A stretch of DNA of 64,000 bases, taken from assembly GCA_033557465.1 (NCBI GenBank), contig CM066035.1, positions 922,708,522 through 922,772,521 of the forward strand. The letters are read 5' to 3'. Below the pieces are notes generated by a model, which worked only from the letters and a program-made list of their open reading frames with translations, made no database searches and was not told the origin of the DNA. Position 1 is the first letter of the stretch. Each line of letters opens with the position of its first letter. Shown here one piece after another: positions 53,701 to 63,888 of the stretch. A program made the translations under genes and the position numbers. This stretch comes from Ichthyophis bannanicus (lineage: Eukaryota > Chordata > Amphibia > Gymnophiona > Ichthyophiidae).

Positions 53701-54681
53701 TTACTTTTCAAGGTTGTACTTACGTATTTTTTTATGTTACTCAATTAAAAACATTTTTGTCTGATAGAAAGGAATGATGGTGGGTGGTTTGCTAATAATG
53801 TTTTTTTGTGGCCTGCTAATTTATGGAGGTATGGTAACCTTTTAATTTCTTATTTAGTTTTTCCTTTCCTGGTAATTTACATATGGGGATCTTAGTTCAT
53901 CGTTATGTGGACTAATACAATTTATTTAATGTGTGGAAATTTGAATTATGTAATTATATTGGCTTTGCTGCATTGCTTGTTTTGTTCATGCTTATGTTTA
54001 TAATTGTATTAACTCTTTAATAAACACATTGATACATAAATAAGGCCATCATGGCCAGTGCTAACAAAAGCAGAGATCTCAGTATAACATGGATTTGATT
54101 ATAGGAGAGCTTTTGACAATGTCCCACACTCTTGGATTATAAATTGCCTTGAAACGTACAAAATAAATCCTGATTTGATAGAGTGTACATTAAGTTCACT
54201 ATGCATTGTGGAATACCACACTCTTTGAAGTATGAAGATGGTCAGTACATCGTTCTTAATACAAGATCCAGCAAGGACTATTTCAGGGAGACTCCCTGTC
54301 ACCATTGCTGTTTTGTGTGGCTCTTAATCCATTGTGTACTCTAATCAGCTCTTTGGGATACAGATTTAGCCTGAATCCTAAAGAAAGTAACAACCCATTT
54401 TCTATTTGTAGATGACCTAAAGCTCTGTAGTTCCAATGAACAACAATTAGAAGAGCAACTCCATTTAGTGAAAAGCTTTTCTGACGTCAGGATAACTTTT
54501 GGCCTTGACAAATGTGCTAAGACAACTCTATTTTGAGGAAAATTAAGCAAAATGGAAAGCTTGGAGGGCTGTGATATCAAGGAACTCAGGAAGGTGTATA
54601 TAAATATCTCTGAGTAGAGGAATGAATGATACTCTAGCAGAAATTACTGAAAGAAAAGATCAGTAAAGAATACTGTAGAGC

Positions 54682-56309
54682 CAGGGGTCTCCAAACCTGT
54701 CATAGAAACATGACGACAGAAAAAGACCACATGGCCTATCTAATCTGTCCTTCAATATCAACCACTACAACAGTCCCCTTTTCCCGTTTAGAGATCCTCT
54801 GTTTGTCCCATGCATGAATTCAGATACTGTCCTCATCTCTACCACCTCCACTGGGAGACTATTCCATGGATCCACCACTCTTTCCGTAAAGAAATATTTC
54901 CGCATATCACTCCTGAATCTATCCCCTTTCACCCTCAGCCCATGTCCCCTCCTAGCAGAGCTTGCTTTCAATCAAAAGAGGCTCTTCTCCCTGTGCATTT
55001 GTGCCACGGAGGTATTTAAACGTCTCAATCATATCACCTCTATCCCGCCTTTCCTCTAAGGTGTACATATTAAAATCCTTAAGTCTGTCCTCATATGCTT
55101 TATAATAAAGACCACTAACCATTTTAGTAACCACCCTCCGTACCATCTCCAGCCTGTTTATGTCCTTTTGAAGATGCGGTCTCCAGAATTGCACACAATA
55201 CTCAAATGCGGTCGCACCAAAGACTTATACAGAGGCACTATCACCTCCTCTCTTCTGCTGGCTTTTCCTCTCCCTCTGCACCCAAGCATTCTTCTATCTT
55301 TTGCTGTCACCTTTTCTACCTGTCTAGCTACTTTTAAGATCATCAGACACAATCACGCCTAAGTTCCGCTCTTCTTGAGTGGACAAAAGTACTTCACCCC
55401 TATACAATATTGCTCCCTTGGATAGCTGCAGCCCAGATGCATGACCTTGCATTTTTAACATTAAATCTCAGCTGCCAAATTCTAGACCATTCTTCAAGCT
55501 TAGCTAGATCCCCCCTCATGTTATCTACACCTTCCTGGGTGTCTAGTCTATTGCAGATTTTGGTATCATCCGCCAAGAGGCAAACTTTACCTGACAGCCT
55601 TTCCGCTATATCACTAACAAAGAGATTAAAAAGAATTGGACCAAGGACAGATCCCTGGGGCACACCACTGGTAACCTCCCTCTCCTCAGAGTGAGCTCCA
55701 TTTACCTGTATCCTTTGTCGCCTCCCATTCAACCAATTTCTAACCAAACAGTAACTTTAGGGTCTATCCCTAGGATGCTCAGTTTGTTTATAAGTCGCCT
55801 GTGAGGAACGGTGTCAAAGGCTTTACTGAAATCTAAATACACCATATCTAGGGCTATCCCTCAGTCCAACTCCCTGGTTACCCAGTCAAATCAATCAGAT
55901 TTATCTGACAAGACTTGCCTCTAGTGAATTCATGCTGCCTTAGATCCTGTAATCCTTTGAACTCCAGAAGCCTCACTGTTTTCTCTTTCAGCAGCTTTTC
56001 CAGTAATTTACTCACCACCAAAGTTAAACTAACCAGCCTGTAGTTTTCAACCACATCCTTCTTCTGCTTTTGTGTAAAGGGACCACATGTGCCTCTCTCC
56101 AGTCCTCTGGCACCACTCCAGTCTCCAACGAGGCATTGAAAAGGGCAGCAATCCTGCCAGGATTTTGGGATATCCTTAAGAATATGCATGAGAGATATTT
56201 GCATGCACTGCCCCCATTGTATTTGAAATGATCTCATGCATATCCATTAGGGATACCCTGAAAACCTGACTGGTTTGTGGCCCACCAGGACTGTATTTGG
56301 AGACCCCTG
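54682..56309. mobile_element. hAT MITE split by a CR1 insertion
   Basis: The left end caggggtctccaaacctg (54682) and right end ttggagacccctg (to 56309) are inverted repeats. The internal atgcatgagagatatttgca and tgaaaacctgactggtttgt parts match the MITE at 32285. CR1 sequence lies between at about 54700-56151. Flanking 8-mers tgtagagc and atatagat agree only in part, so the duplication is worn. Confidence 0.75.
54700..56151 (-). mobile_element. CR1 LINE, 3' part of RT ORF and 3' UTR
   Basis: On the minus strand from 56151: NYRLVSLTLVVSKLLEKLL, a RQHEFTRGKSCQINLI-like block and then frame 55747-55400 with VRNWLNGRRQRIQVNGAHSE, GVPQGSVLGPILFNLFVSDI and LLADDTKICN, the catalytic ADD of CR1 RT. 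Then LEEWSRIWQLRFNV and a C-terminal region near 55200-54760 (KYFFTERVVDPWNSLPVEVV). It ends near 54700. It has several frame breaks and is 5'-truncated, and it belongs to the same subfamily as 2887-3378. Confidence 0.88.
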
Positions 56310-57989
56310 ATATAGATTAAAATCATTCTCCAGGAGCAAGCAGGAAGTCAGTCCTCGCATATGGGTGACATCGGCACCGACGTGGCCTGCGTGGAGCATT
56401 TTCCCAGCTTTCAAAGAAACTCATGGCATCAAGGGTGCCACCTTGATGAGTCCTCCCTTTTTCCATAGATCCCTTTGGACGCACATCTCTGTACCTCAGA
56501 AAAAGTCTCATAATTGTGTCTCTAATTTCAGTTTCCCGGTCCACTTCCTGCCATCCCCAGTAAACAGCGGGCCCCGGGACATTGTTTATCTTTTTTTTTC
56601 TTTGTGAGTTCGTCTCTAATGCATTTCGTGCCGTTTTCAACTGCTGGCCGAGCCAAAGGTCTTTGACCTTATGTGGGTTCTTTTTACCCCCATGGCCTCC
56701 GGTTTCAAAAAGTGTGACACATGCTCCAAAAATATGTCGCTCACGGACACCCGTTACTGTTGTCTTAGGTGCCTAGGAGCTGCCCATAACCCAGAGCTCT
56801 GCTCCCTTTGTAAGATGATGTCCTTCAATGCCATCCAGAGCCTTAAGCAGAAACGGGAAGAGATTTTCCACAAGGTGGCTCCAGTGTCCCCGGTAGCTTC
56901 CCGCTCCACCGATCTTCAGCCTCTGGGGTCCCCCTTGGCCACTCTGAGGCCCTGGTGTCACTCAGCAAGGGTCCCCCGAAAGGGAGCAAAAGAAGGAGGC
57001 CTCGAGGACCCTGTTTGGGTGCTCAGGACAAGCATGAGCATTCTCACGTTAGGTCCCTCATCCCCCCTCGGCAATCTCAAGTCTGATTAGGAGCGGCCAC
57101 AAAAGGTACCTCGTACAGATATGGAGGCCTCCAGCGATGGTGCCCGGTCTCCTGAGGGTCATCCTGGTGAGTATCCCCTCTCCTCAACTTCCGATCTGGT
57201 CACCCTGGCGTTGATGTCTCAAGATCCGACTCCAGAGTGGGAGGCCCGAATGCTGGCACTGGAGCGCAGCATTTCTGCCTTCCTAGCTGCCCAATAGACG
57301 CTGGTGCCAGGCCCTGCTGGCACGCGCCCTGAGACCTCGAGGGTGATGCCTGTGATGGCTCCCCAGACTGCCCTGACAACAACCATCAAGAGCCAGAGGC
57401 CTTCTGAGGGAACCTGGCAGAGGTCTCAATCTCCATCCCAGTCTTTGAGTGCGAGATCTTCTCGAGCCAGCACTTCCTGCTCCAGGCGGGCTTCCGGCTC
57501 AAGAGCCCAGCGCACAGCATGGGCTCTACTCAAGCAACTTAGCGCCAAGTCTTCCTCGGAAATTTCGGGCTGGGAATACGACGGGGACACTTCCCCTGAA
57601 TCCCGGGCTCATCAGGACCTCTCTTTGGATCCTTCTATGCCTGTTCAGAAGCTGTGGTCTCCTCCTGAAGACACCACCTTTCTGGAGTTTGTACAGAACA
57701 TGGCTCGAGCCCTAGCGCAATCCGAGGAGCCGCCCCATGCGGAGGAACTCAATATTTTACAATATGAGGCTCCGCCAAGGGAATCCCTCATGGTCCCGGT
57801 TCTGCCCATCCTAGCCCGGCTGCTCCTCAGCATGTGGGAGACACCTGCATCTATCTCCATTGTCAGCAGGCACCTGAACACCATGTACAAGGCCCAGCGA
57901 GGGCCCGGCTTCAGGAAGGCCCAGCTTCCTCATACCATGAGGTGGTAGAGTCTGCCATGCGGAAGCAAAAGAGCCCAAAAACCCACCCA

Positions 57990-58200
57990 TCTCCAGGAAC
58001 AAGCAGGAATGTAGTCTTCACATATGGGTATCGTTGGTACCGACGGAGCCTGCGTGGGAACGCTCCCCAGCGTCCAATTAGGAAGCTTTTGGGAGCATCC
58101 CACAGCCCCTGAGTGCTGCCTTCCCACCTTTCCCAACTGCTTCTCTCCAGTTCTTTGTTTTCCGCGGAGCCAGCAGGTCGTGTTCCTGTCACCGCAGAAA
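57990..58200 (+). repeat. Left inverted terminal repeat of copy O
   Basis: Starts tctccaggaacaagcagg and is the inverted match of 63700-63870, including cctaattaggaagctttt-type sequence. Confidence 0.9.
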
Positions 58201-58364
58201 TTTTTTCCCTTATTCTTCTTTTTGTGGTCGCGTCTGCCTTCCTCGACACTTTACCGGTACCGCAGGTTCTTCTTTCTTTTTAAAAAAAAAAATCTTTTTT
58301 TCCAAACTTTTCTTTTCCAGGTGCACGTGCCATTTTGGGCACTAGGCCCAAAATTTCCTCCAAA

Positions 58365-60439
58365 ATGGAGAAACCCGCCTCGGGTTTTAAAAAATGCACC
58401 AAGTGTGGCGGTACCATCTCCGTCACCGACACCCATGAGTGGTGTCTTAAATGTTTACGTCCTGATCACTCCATCTCCGAGTGTATGACTTGTGCCATGA
58501 TGTCCAAGAGGGATCGACAAAACCGAGCTGCCAAGCTCAGTGCCCTTTTTCCCTCCGATGCAGCTTCGGTGGCATCCGACATCTTCCAGGGCTTCGTCTT
58601 CCTCCCATGGACCTCAGGTAACTAAACATAAGTCCAGCCGGTCCTCAAAGGGTAGATCTCCTAAGCATCAAGATGCCTCTGACGTTGCCCTTGAGGGTTC
58701 TGTACCTGCAAAATTGCCCCGGCGGGAGGCGTCGGCTTTCAAAGCATTATCGGGGCTCCTGGACGTTCTCAAGGCCTCGACCGAACTACTGGTGCCATGC
58801 TCTGGGGTACTGGCTGCTTCTGGTACCGATACCCAGGCATCGGCAGCGTCGATAGACCAGAGGATCCTGGCTATTGAATGCAGTCTGGCGGCTCTCATTG
58901 CGGCATCGACACCCTCAGAACCGCGTCAGACGGTTCAACCGGTTCCGGCACTGATGCTGGTACTGATATCGGTACCAGTACCGATAGTATCGACATCGAC
59001 ATCGGTGTCTGCTTTTCTGGTACCCAGTCATGCGATGCCTTCCAGTACCGATTCCCCCCCCCCGGTACCGACTTCGGTCCGTACGGGTATCAGGCTCTTC
59101 AAGAGCATCCGGACAGAAGATACTTCGAATCCTCAGAGGACTCTGAGGATTCTGATAGCTCTGTCGGTACCGGAATACTTCTCCCGGAGGAGCCTTCCTC
59201 TCCTAAACGTAGGATGTCTCCTCCAGAGGATATCTCCTTTCAGGACTTTATCAGGGAGGTGGCTCGTGGTTTGTCCATTACTGTGGCTCCCGAAACAGAG
59301 CCCAGAGCTAAGGAGTTGGAGATTTTACAGTATCCCAAAGCTCCTAAGGAGGCAGCTACCTTGCCTATCCATGAGATTTTACATGATCTCATGTTGAGAA
59401 TGTGGGAGACACCTCTCACCACCTTTCCTCACTCTCGCAGACTGGATACCATGTATCGAGTCCCTCCTTGTCCTGGATTCCAAAAAACTCAGCTTCCTCA
59501 CCATTCTATTGTGGTGGAATCAGCTATGAGAAGGATCAGGCGTTCAAAGAGGCATTATTATGTTTATTATGTTTATTTAAATTTGATATACCGCTCAGGC
59601 CAGAAGGCATTAGAGCGGTTTACAATAATATATCATTCAAGGAAATAAGAAAAGAACGCCATTTATTTGATAGGACAGAATAGGGAACAGACACAGTCAG
59701 ACAGATAAGAGAGAAGGACGCAGAACAGTACATTACCACAACAACTCAGACCGTATCATCAGCGAAACTCCAGAGACAGACACCACGGACCACCGCCTAA
59801 GGGCCACGCAGGATGTGAGTGTAGAACTTTGGATGCCTTTGGACGTCGTACTTTCCAGGCTTCCATGCTTTCTGCCAGGATCAGTTCCTATATTTTATAT
59901 ATGGGAATGGTCCTTAAAGAAGTCACAGTTGATTTAGAAGTTTTGAGCCCTCTTCTTCCTGAGGACAGAAAGCAGGATTTTCTCACACTGGTCAAACATG
60001 CCCAGGATAGTTTGTCAACCGTGCAGCTTTTGACTGTTTTGAGTGCATAAGCAGAACCTCTGCCATTGCCATAGGTGCACGTAGAATTGCCTGGCTCCAG
60101 GCATCCGATTTGGAGCTCTGGGTGCAGGACAAACTGGGCAATATCCCTTGCACAGGTGAGAATCTATTTGGTAAAAATTGGCAAGAAAAAGCCAATGAAT
60201 TAGATGCTGACAACTCCACTTTGGATAGGCTATCCAAAGGCACAGCTGATCCTGTGAGAAAGAAATCTTTCAAGAAGCCTTTCTTCTCAAAGAAGAAGAG
60301 GTTTTATCCCTCTTATTCCAAGCAGGGACGTTCTGCAGGTCAGCCTGCCCGGAAGGGTCAGCAACCACCTAAACAAAGGAAAGTGAAGACTGCTAAGCCT
60401 CAAACGTCTCAGCAGTCTCAGCCTCCACAAGGCCTTTGA
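58365..60439 (+). pseudogene. DIRS Gag of copy O
   Basis: The ATG at 58365 starts MEKPASGFKKCTKC, followed by CLKCLRPDHSISECMTC (CCHC knuckle plus CX2C). A Ser/Thr-rich stretch follows, then PKRRMSPPEDISFQDFIREV near 59205-59260, TEPRAKELEILQYPKAPKEA, LMLRMWETPL near 59390-59420, and after the SINE-like insert DAFGRRTFQASMLSARISSY near 59833-59890, then ENLFGKNWQEKANELDADNS and a Lys/Gln-rich tail ending PQPPQGL. Frame changes occur near 58600 and at the insertion, and a TAA at 60048-60050 cuts the later part. Confidence 0.83.
59554..59804 (-). mobile_element. SINE/LINE tail insertion in copy O gag
   Basis: On the minus strand it ends gtaaaccgctctaatgcctt then ctggcctgagcggtatatca and an A/T-rich tail, the same paired accgc/gcggt motif as at 12685 and 42850. 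It separates two gag blocks that are continuous in C. Confidence 0.6.
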
Positions 60440-62350
60440 CTTTCATCTAGAGAACCTAGCCTTCCTGGCCCTCAATGGACCAGAGCCTTCCACCATTCCA
60501 GGAAGGTTATGTCACTTTGCCCCCAGGTGGGAGCAGATAACAGCAGAGCATTGGACACTCTCCATTATAAGCTGCATTTTCTGTGCATGCCCCCTCCCAC
60601 AATGGTAAGACAGTTCAGTTCTCAGACCTCTCTCATCAACCTGTTAGGTCAAAAGGTCACTATGCTTCTTGCCCAAGGGGCAATAGAAGAAGTACCCATT
60701 CATCAACAGGGTACAGGGTTTTACTCCCCCTATTTCCTTATCCCAAAGAAAACGGGGGGATACAGACCTATTTTGGACTTCAGAGAGTTGAATAAATTCC
60801 TGTTAAAAGAGAAATTCAAGATGATTTCTCTAGGAACTCTGCTGCCATACCTTCAGAGTCAGGATTGGCTTTGTTCTCTAGATCTCAAGGATGCGTACGC
60901 TCATGTTCTCATCCACCCAACACAAAGAAAGTTCCTTCGGTTCCTTTTTCAAGGAAAGCACTACCAATACAGGGTGCTTCCTTTTGGCCTGGCCTCAGCA
61001 CCAAGAGTGTTCATGAAATGCATGGCTGTGGTAGCAGCTTTTCTCCTCACTCTAGGGATATTCGTCCTCCTCTACTTAGACGACTGGCTCATTCGAGCCC
61101 CATCAGAGTCAGAGGCCAGGACCTCCCTATCTTGCACAGTGTGTATCCTTCAGTATTTGGGTCTTGTCATAGACGTCCCAAAATCCAGTCTAACTCCCAC
61201 TCAGTCTCTAGAATTCATAGGAGCTTTGCTGGATACCAAAAAGGCAAGGGCCTATCTTCCCCAGGCCCGTTGCCTTCGCATGGTGCAGTTAGCTTCTCAA
61301 GAAGTGCTAAAACCTCATTTCACTGCCCGAGAAATGCTACAACTACTAGGTCACATGGCATCTACAGTGCATGTGGTTCCTTATGCTCGCTTCCATATGA
61401 GAGCAGCCCAGTGGACTTTATCCACTCAGTGGACCCAGGCATCAGGGTGCCTGTCAGACAAAATAGCGAACACAAATCGCCTTATTTTGTCCCTCCAATG
61501 GTGGCAGTCCACTCAGAACCTGTTGTTGGGGTCCCCATTTCAACAACCCTTACCCCAGGCAACTCTCACAACAGATGCTTCACCAATGGGTTGGGGAGCT
61601 CATCTGCAAGACCTCTCCACCCAAGGCACTTGGATTCCACAGGAGACTCATCTACATATCAATCTCTTGGAGCTCAGAGCAATCTTCCTTGCTCTTCGAG
61701 TGTTCCACACCCTGCTCAGCTACAAGACAGTCCTCATCCATACGGACAATCAAGTAGCCATGTTCTACGTGAACAAACAGGGCGGAACAGGCTCTCTGTC
61801 GCTTTGCAAAGAAGCTTTGCGACTATGGGCCCTCACCAGAGAGCATCAGATTCATCTCCTGGCAATGTATCTTCCAGGCATATAAAACTCTTGGGCAGAC
61901 AGACTCAGTCGAGTTCTGTTTCCACACGAATGGTCTCTACATGCAGACCAGGTGGCCAAGATTTTTCAAATTTGGGGAACCCCAGACATAGACTTCTTTG
62001 CAAGTCCGTTGAATGCCAAACTTCCCCGGTTCTATTCCAGAATTCCGGCTCAGGGCTCTCAGGCCAGGGATGCCTTCCTCCTCCTCTGGGGTCAAGACTT
62101 CCTTTATGCCTTTCCACCCATTCCCCTAATTCCCAAAACCCTATTTAAGCTTCAGAGAGACAGAGGCCATATGATTCTCATAGCTCCACATTGGCCATGG
62201 CAAGTGTGGTACCCTCTGCTTCTACATCTCTCTCAAGCTCCCTCCCTGGAGTTAGGATCTGCTCCAGATCTCCTGTCTCATGAGGACGGAATGTTATGGC
62301 ATCCCAATCCCCAGTCTCTGCATCTCAGGGCTTGGTTGCTTAAGGCCTAG
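60440..62350 (+). pseudogene. DIRS RT-RNase H of copy O, nearly intact, YLDD present
   Basis: A deletion near 60560 shifts the frame relative to copy D. From the ATG at 60509 a 458-codon frame then runs to TAA at 61883-61885 and continues in the same frame to 62350. RT blocks: TGFYSPYFLIPKKTGGYRPI, DWLCSLDLKDAYAHVLIHPT, QYRVLPFGLASAPRVFMKC and LLYLDDWLIRAP near 61070-61105 with both catalytic Asp. RNase H: TTDASPMGWGAHL near 61570, HINLLELRAIFLAL with a Glu, and LIHTDNQVAMFYVNKQGGTG near 61735-61795, then NSWADRLSRV after the stop. This is the best-preserved RT here. Confidence 0.88.
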
Positions 62351-62354
62351 ATCT

Positions 62355-63390
62355 TCATGATCTTAACCTTCCTCAGCAAGTAAAGGATATCCTTTATGCT
62401 TCCAGGAAGCCTTCCACAAGAAGCTCTTATGCTTTCAAGTGGAAAAGGTTTACCATATGGTGTTCGCAGAAGGGTCTTAACCCCCTTGCGATACCTCTGG
62501 AATCATTACTGGAGTATCTCCTTCATTTATCCAATGCAGGTCTTAAAACTAACTCAGTAAGAGTCCATTTGAGTGCTATTGCAGCTTCTTTCAAGCCTCT
62601 AAATGGACAACCTATTTTCTCCCATCCTCTTATAGCAAGATTTATGAGACGCCTTCTTTTAACTAAGCCTCCCATTAGGCCACCACCGGTGGCATGGGAC
62701 TTAAACCTGGTTCTTGGTCAGCTCATGAAGCCACCTTTCGAACCCTTAGCTACTACCTCATTGAAATTCCTTTCTTGGAAGGTTATCTTTCTCATTGCAA
62801 TCACATCAGCATGCCGCATCAGTGAGTTGCAGACATTAGTAGCTGATCCACCTTATAAAAGGTTCCATCATGATAAAGTAGTCCTTAGGACTCATCCACA
62901 CTTTATTCCAAAGGTGGCCTCGCCTTTTCATTTAAACCAAGCGGTCTACCTGCCTGTGTTTTTTTTCCAAGGCCTCATGCATCTAATGCAGAAAGGAATT
63001 TTCATACTTTGGACTGTAAAAGAGCTTTAGCCTTTTACTTGCAAAGAACACAGCAACATAGAAAGTCCTCTCAACTCTTTGTTGCTTTTGATCCTTCTCA
63101 TTTGGGACATTCTGTCTCCAAGAGAACACTGTCCAACTGGATTGCATAGTGTATTTCATTTGCCTATCAGAGTAAGAATCTTCCTCTGGAGGGCCATGTC
63201 ACAACTCACAATGTGAGAGCCATGGCATCTTCAATGGCTCATCTACACTCTGTGTCTATCGACGACATCTGTCGAGCAGCCACTTGGGCCTCTGTTCATA
63301 CATTCACAGCCCCTTACTGCTTGGACAAGGACTCCCGCCAGGATGCCTTGTTTGGTCAGGCTGTTCTCCAACACCTGTTCCATACCTAAT
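62355..63390 (+). pseudogene. DIRS tyrosine recombinase of copy O
   Basis: N-terminal SYAFKWKRF block near 62425-62450. The frame 62569-63030 has SACRISELQTL with the catalytic Arg near 62805-62840, then PKVASPFHLNQAVYLPVFFF, where an expanded T-run (62958-62966) shifts the frame. Later blocks are VTTHNVRAMASS with HxxR near 63200-63235 and PYCLDKDS near 63313-63335, where the Tyr is kept but the preceding His is Pro. Inactive because of the frameshift. Confidence 0.82.
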
Positions 63391-63504
63391 CAACTCCTAC
63401 CCACCATCCCTGGTGGGATGCCAGAGATCCATGGGGGGAAGTGGAGCCCTTTCTCAGGGACACACAACTTCTGGGGTCTCTCCCTGGCATCTAAAGCTAG
63501 GGAA

Positions 63505-63620
63505 TCCCCATATATGAAGACTACATTCCTGCTTGTTCCTGGAGATAGCATAGTTACTCACCTGTAACAGGTGATCTCCGGGAACAGCAGGAATTTAGTC
63601 TTCACAACCCACCCACCTCC
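63505..63620 (+). repeat. Internal complementary region (ICR) of copy O
   Basis: Reads tgaagactacattcctgctt, gttcctggagatagcatagt, tactcacctgtaacaggtga and tctccgggaacagcaggaat; the reverse complement of the joined ends of copy O. Confidence 0.9.
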
Positions 63621-63689
63621 CCTAGGAGTTGTATCTCTCTGTCTATCTCTTTCTTTTACCCTCTCTCTCTCTCTCTCTTTGTCTCAGCT

Positions 63690-63888
63690 TTAAACTCAAC
63701 TGGAGAAAGGCAGTTGGGAAAGGTGGGAAGGCAGCACGCAGGCGCTTTGGGATGCTCCCAAAAGCTTCCTAATTTGATGCTGGGGAGTGTTCCCACGCAG
63801 GCTCCATTAGTACCGACGATACCCATATGTGAAGACTAAATTCCTGCTGTTCCCGGAGTTCACCTGTTACAGGTGAGTAACTATGCTT
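63690..63888 (+). repeat. Right inverted terminal repeat of copy O
   Basis: Inverted match of 57990-58200, ending cacctgttacaggtgagtaa then ctatgctt. Confidence 0.9.

Larger units (their letters stand above)
52177..54050 (+). mobile_element. ORF1-only L1-like LINE with 14-bp target duplication
   Basis: TAAATAAGGCCATC at 52177-52190 and 54037-54050 flanks an insert of about 1.85 kb. It begins with two tandem units of about 180 bp, continues with an L1-type ORF1 remnant (about 52600-53700) and ends in aataaacacattgatacat. There is no endonuclease or RT frame and no room for one. The layout resembles HAL1 elements, L1 derivatives that retain only ORF1. The remnant at 17107-17771 has the same arrangement. 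Confidence 0.7.
52030..54670 (+). mobile_element. R4/Dong-like LINE RT fragment, split by an ORF1-only LINE
   Basis: The first part (52030-52190) gives LPTIYKLFTAI near 52043-52075 and RGAYGRKDQLIL near 52148-52180. The second part (54051-54670) gives KSRDLSITW and DYRRAFDNVPHSWIINCLE, then QGDSLS-, FLFVDDLKLCSSNEQQ- and FGLDKCAKTTL-like blocks to about 54530, partly in other frames. Order and wording match the RT of R4-clade LINEs. If the 52191-54050 insert and one duplicate are removed, the frame continues across the junction. Frameshifts and stops elsewhere inactivate it. Confidence 0.7.
57990..63888 (+). mobile_element. DIRS retrotransposon copy O, full length, least decayed RT
   Basis: Left terminal repeat 57990-58200, gag about 58365-60439 (with a SINE-like insertion at 59554-59804), RT-RNase H about 60440-62350, recombinase about 62355-63390, ICR about 63505-63620 and right terminal repeat about 63690-63888. 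Terminal repeats carry GGTATCGTTGGTACCGACGG on the left and its inverse on the right. The subgroup includes D and H. It lies in the gag of copy N, with flanks aaaacccaccca and tcccgccggg and no target duplication. Confidence 0.92.

Noticed and set aside
60865..62148. 427-codon plus-strand frame overlapping the RT-RNase H of copy O
   Set aside because: It is a shifted-frame shadow of the RT-RNase H. Ser/His-rich text and no conserved motif; the sister frame has all RT and RNase H blocks.
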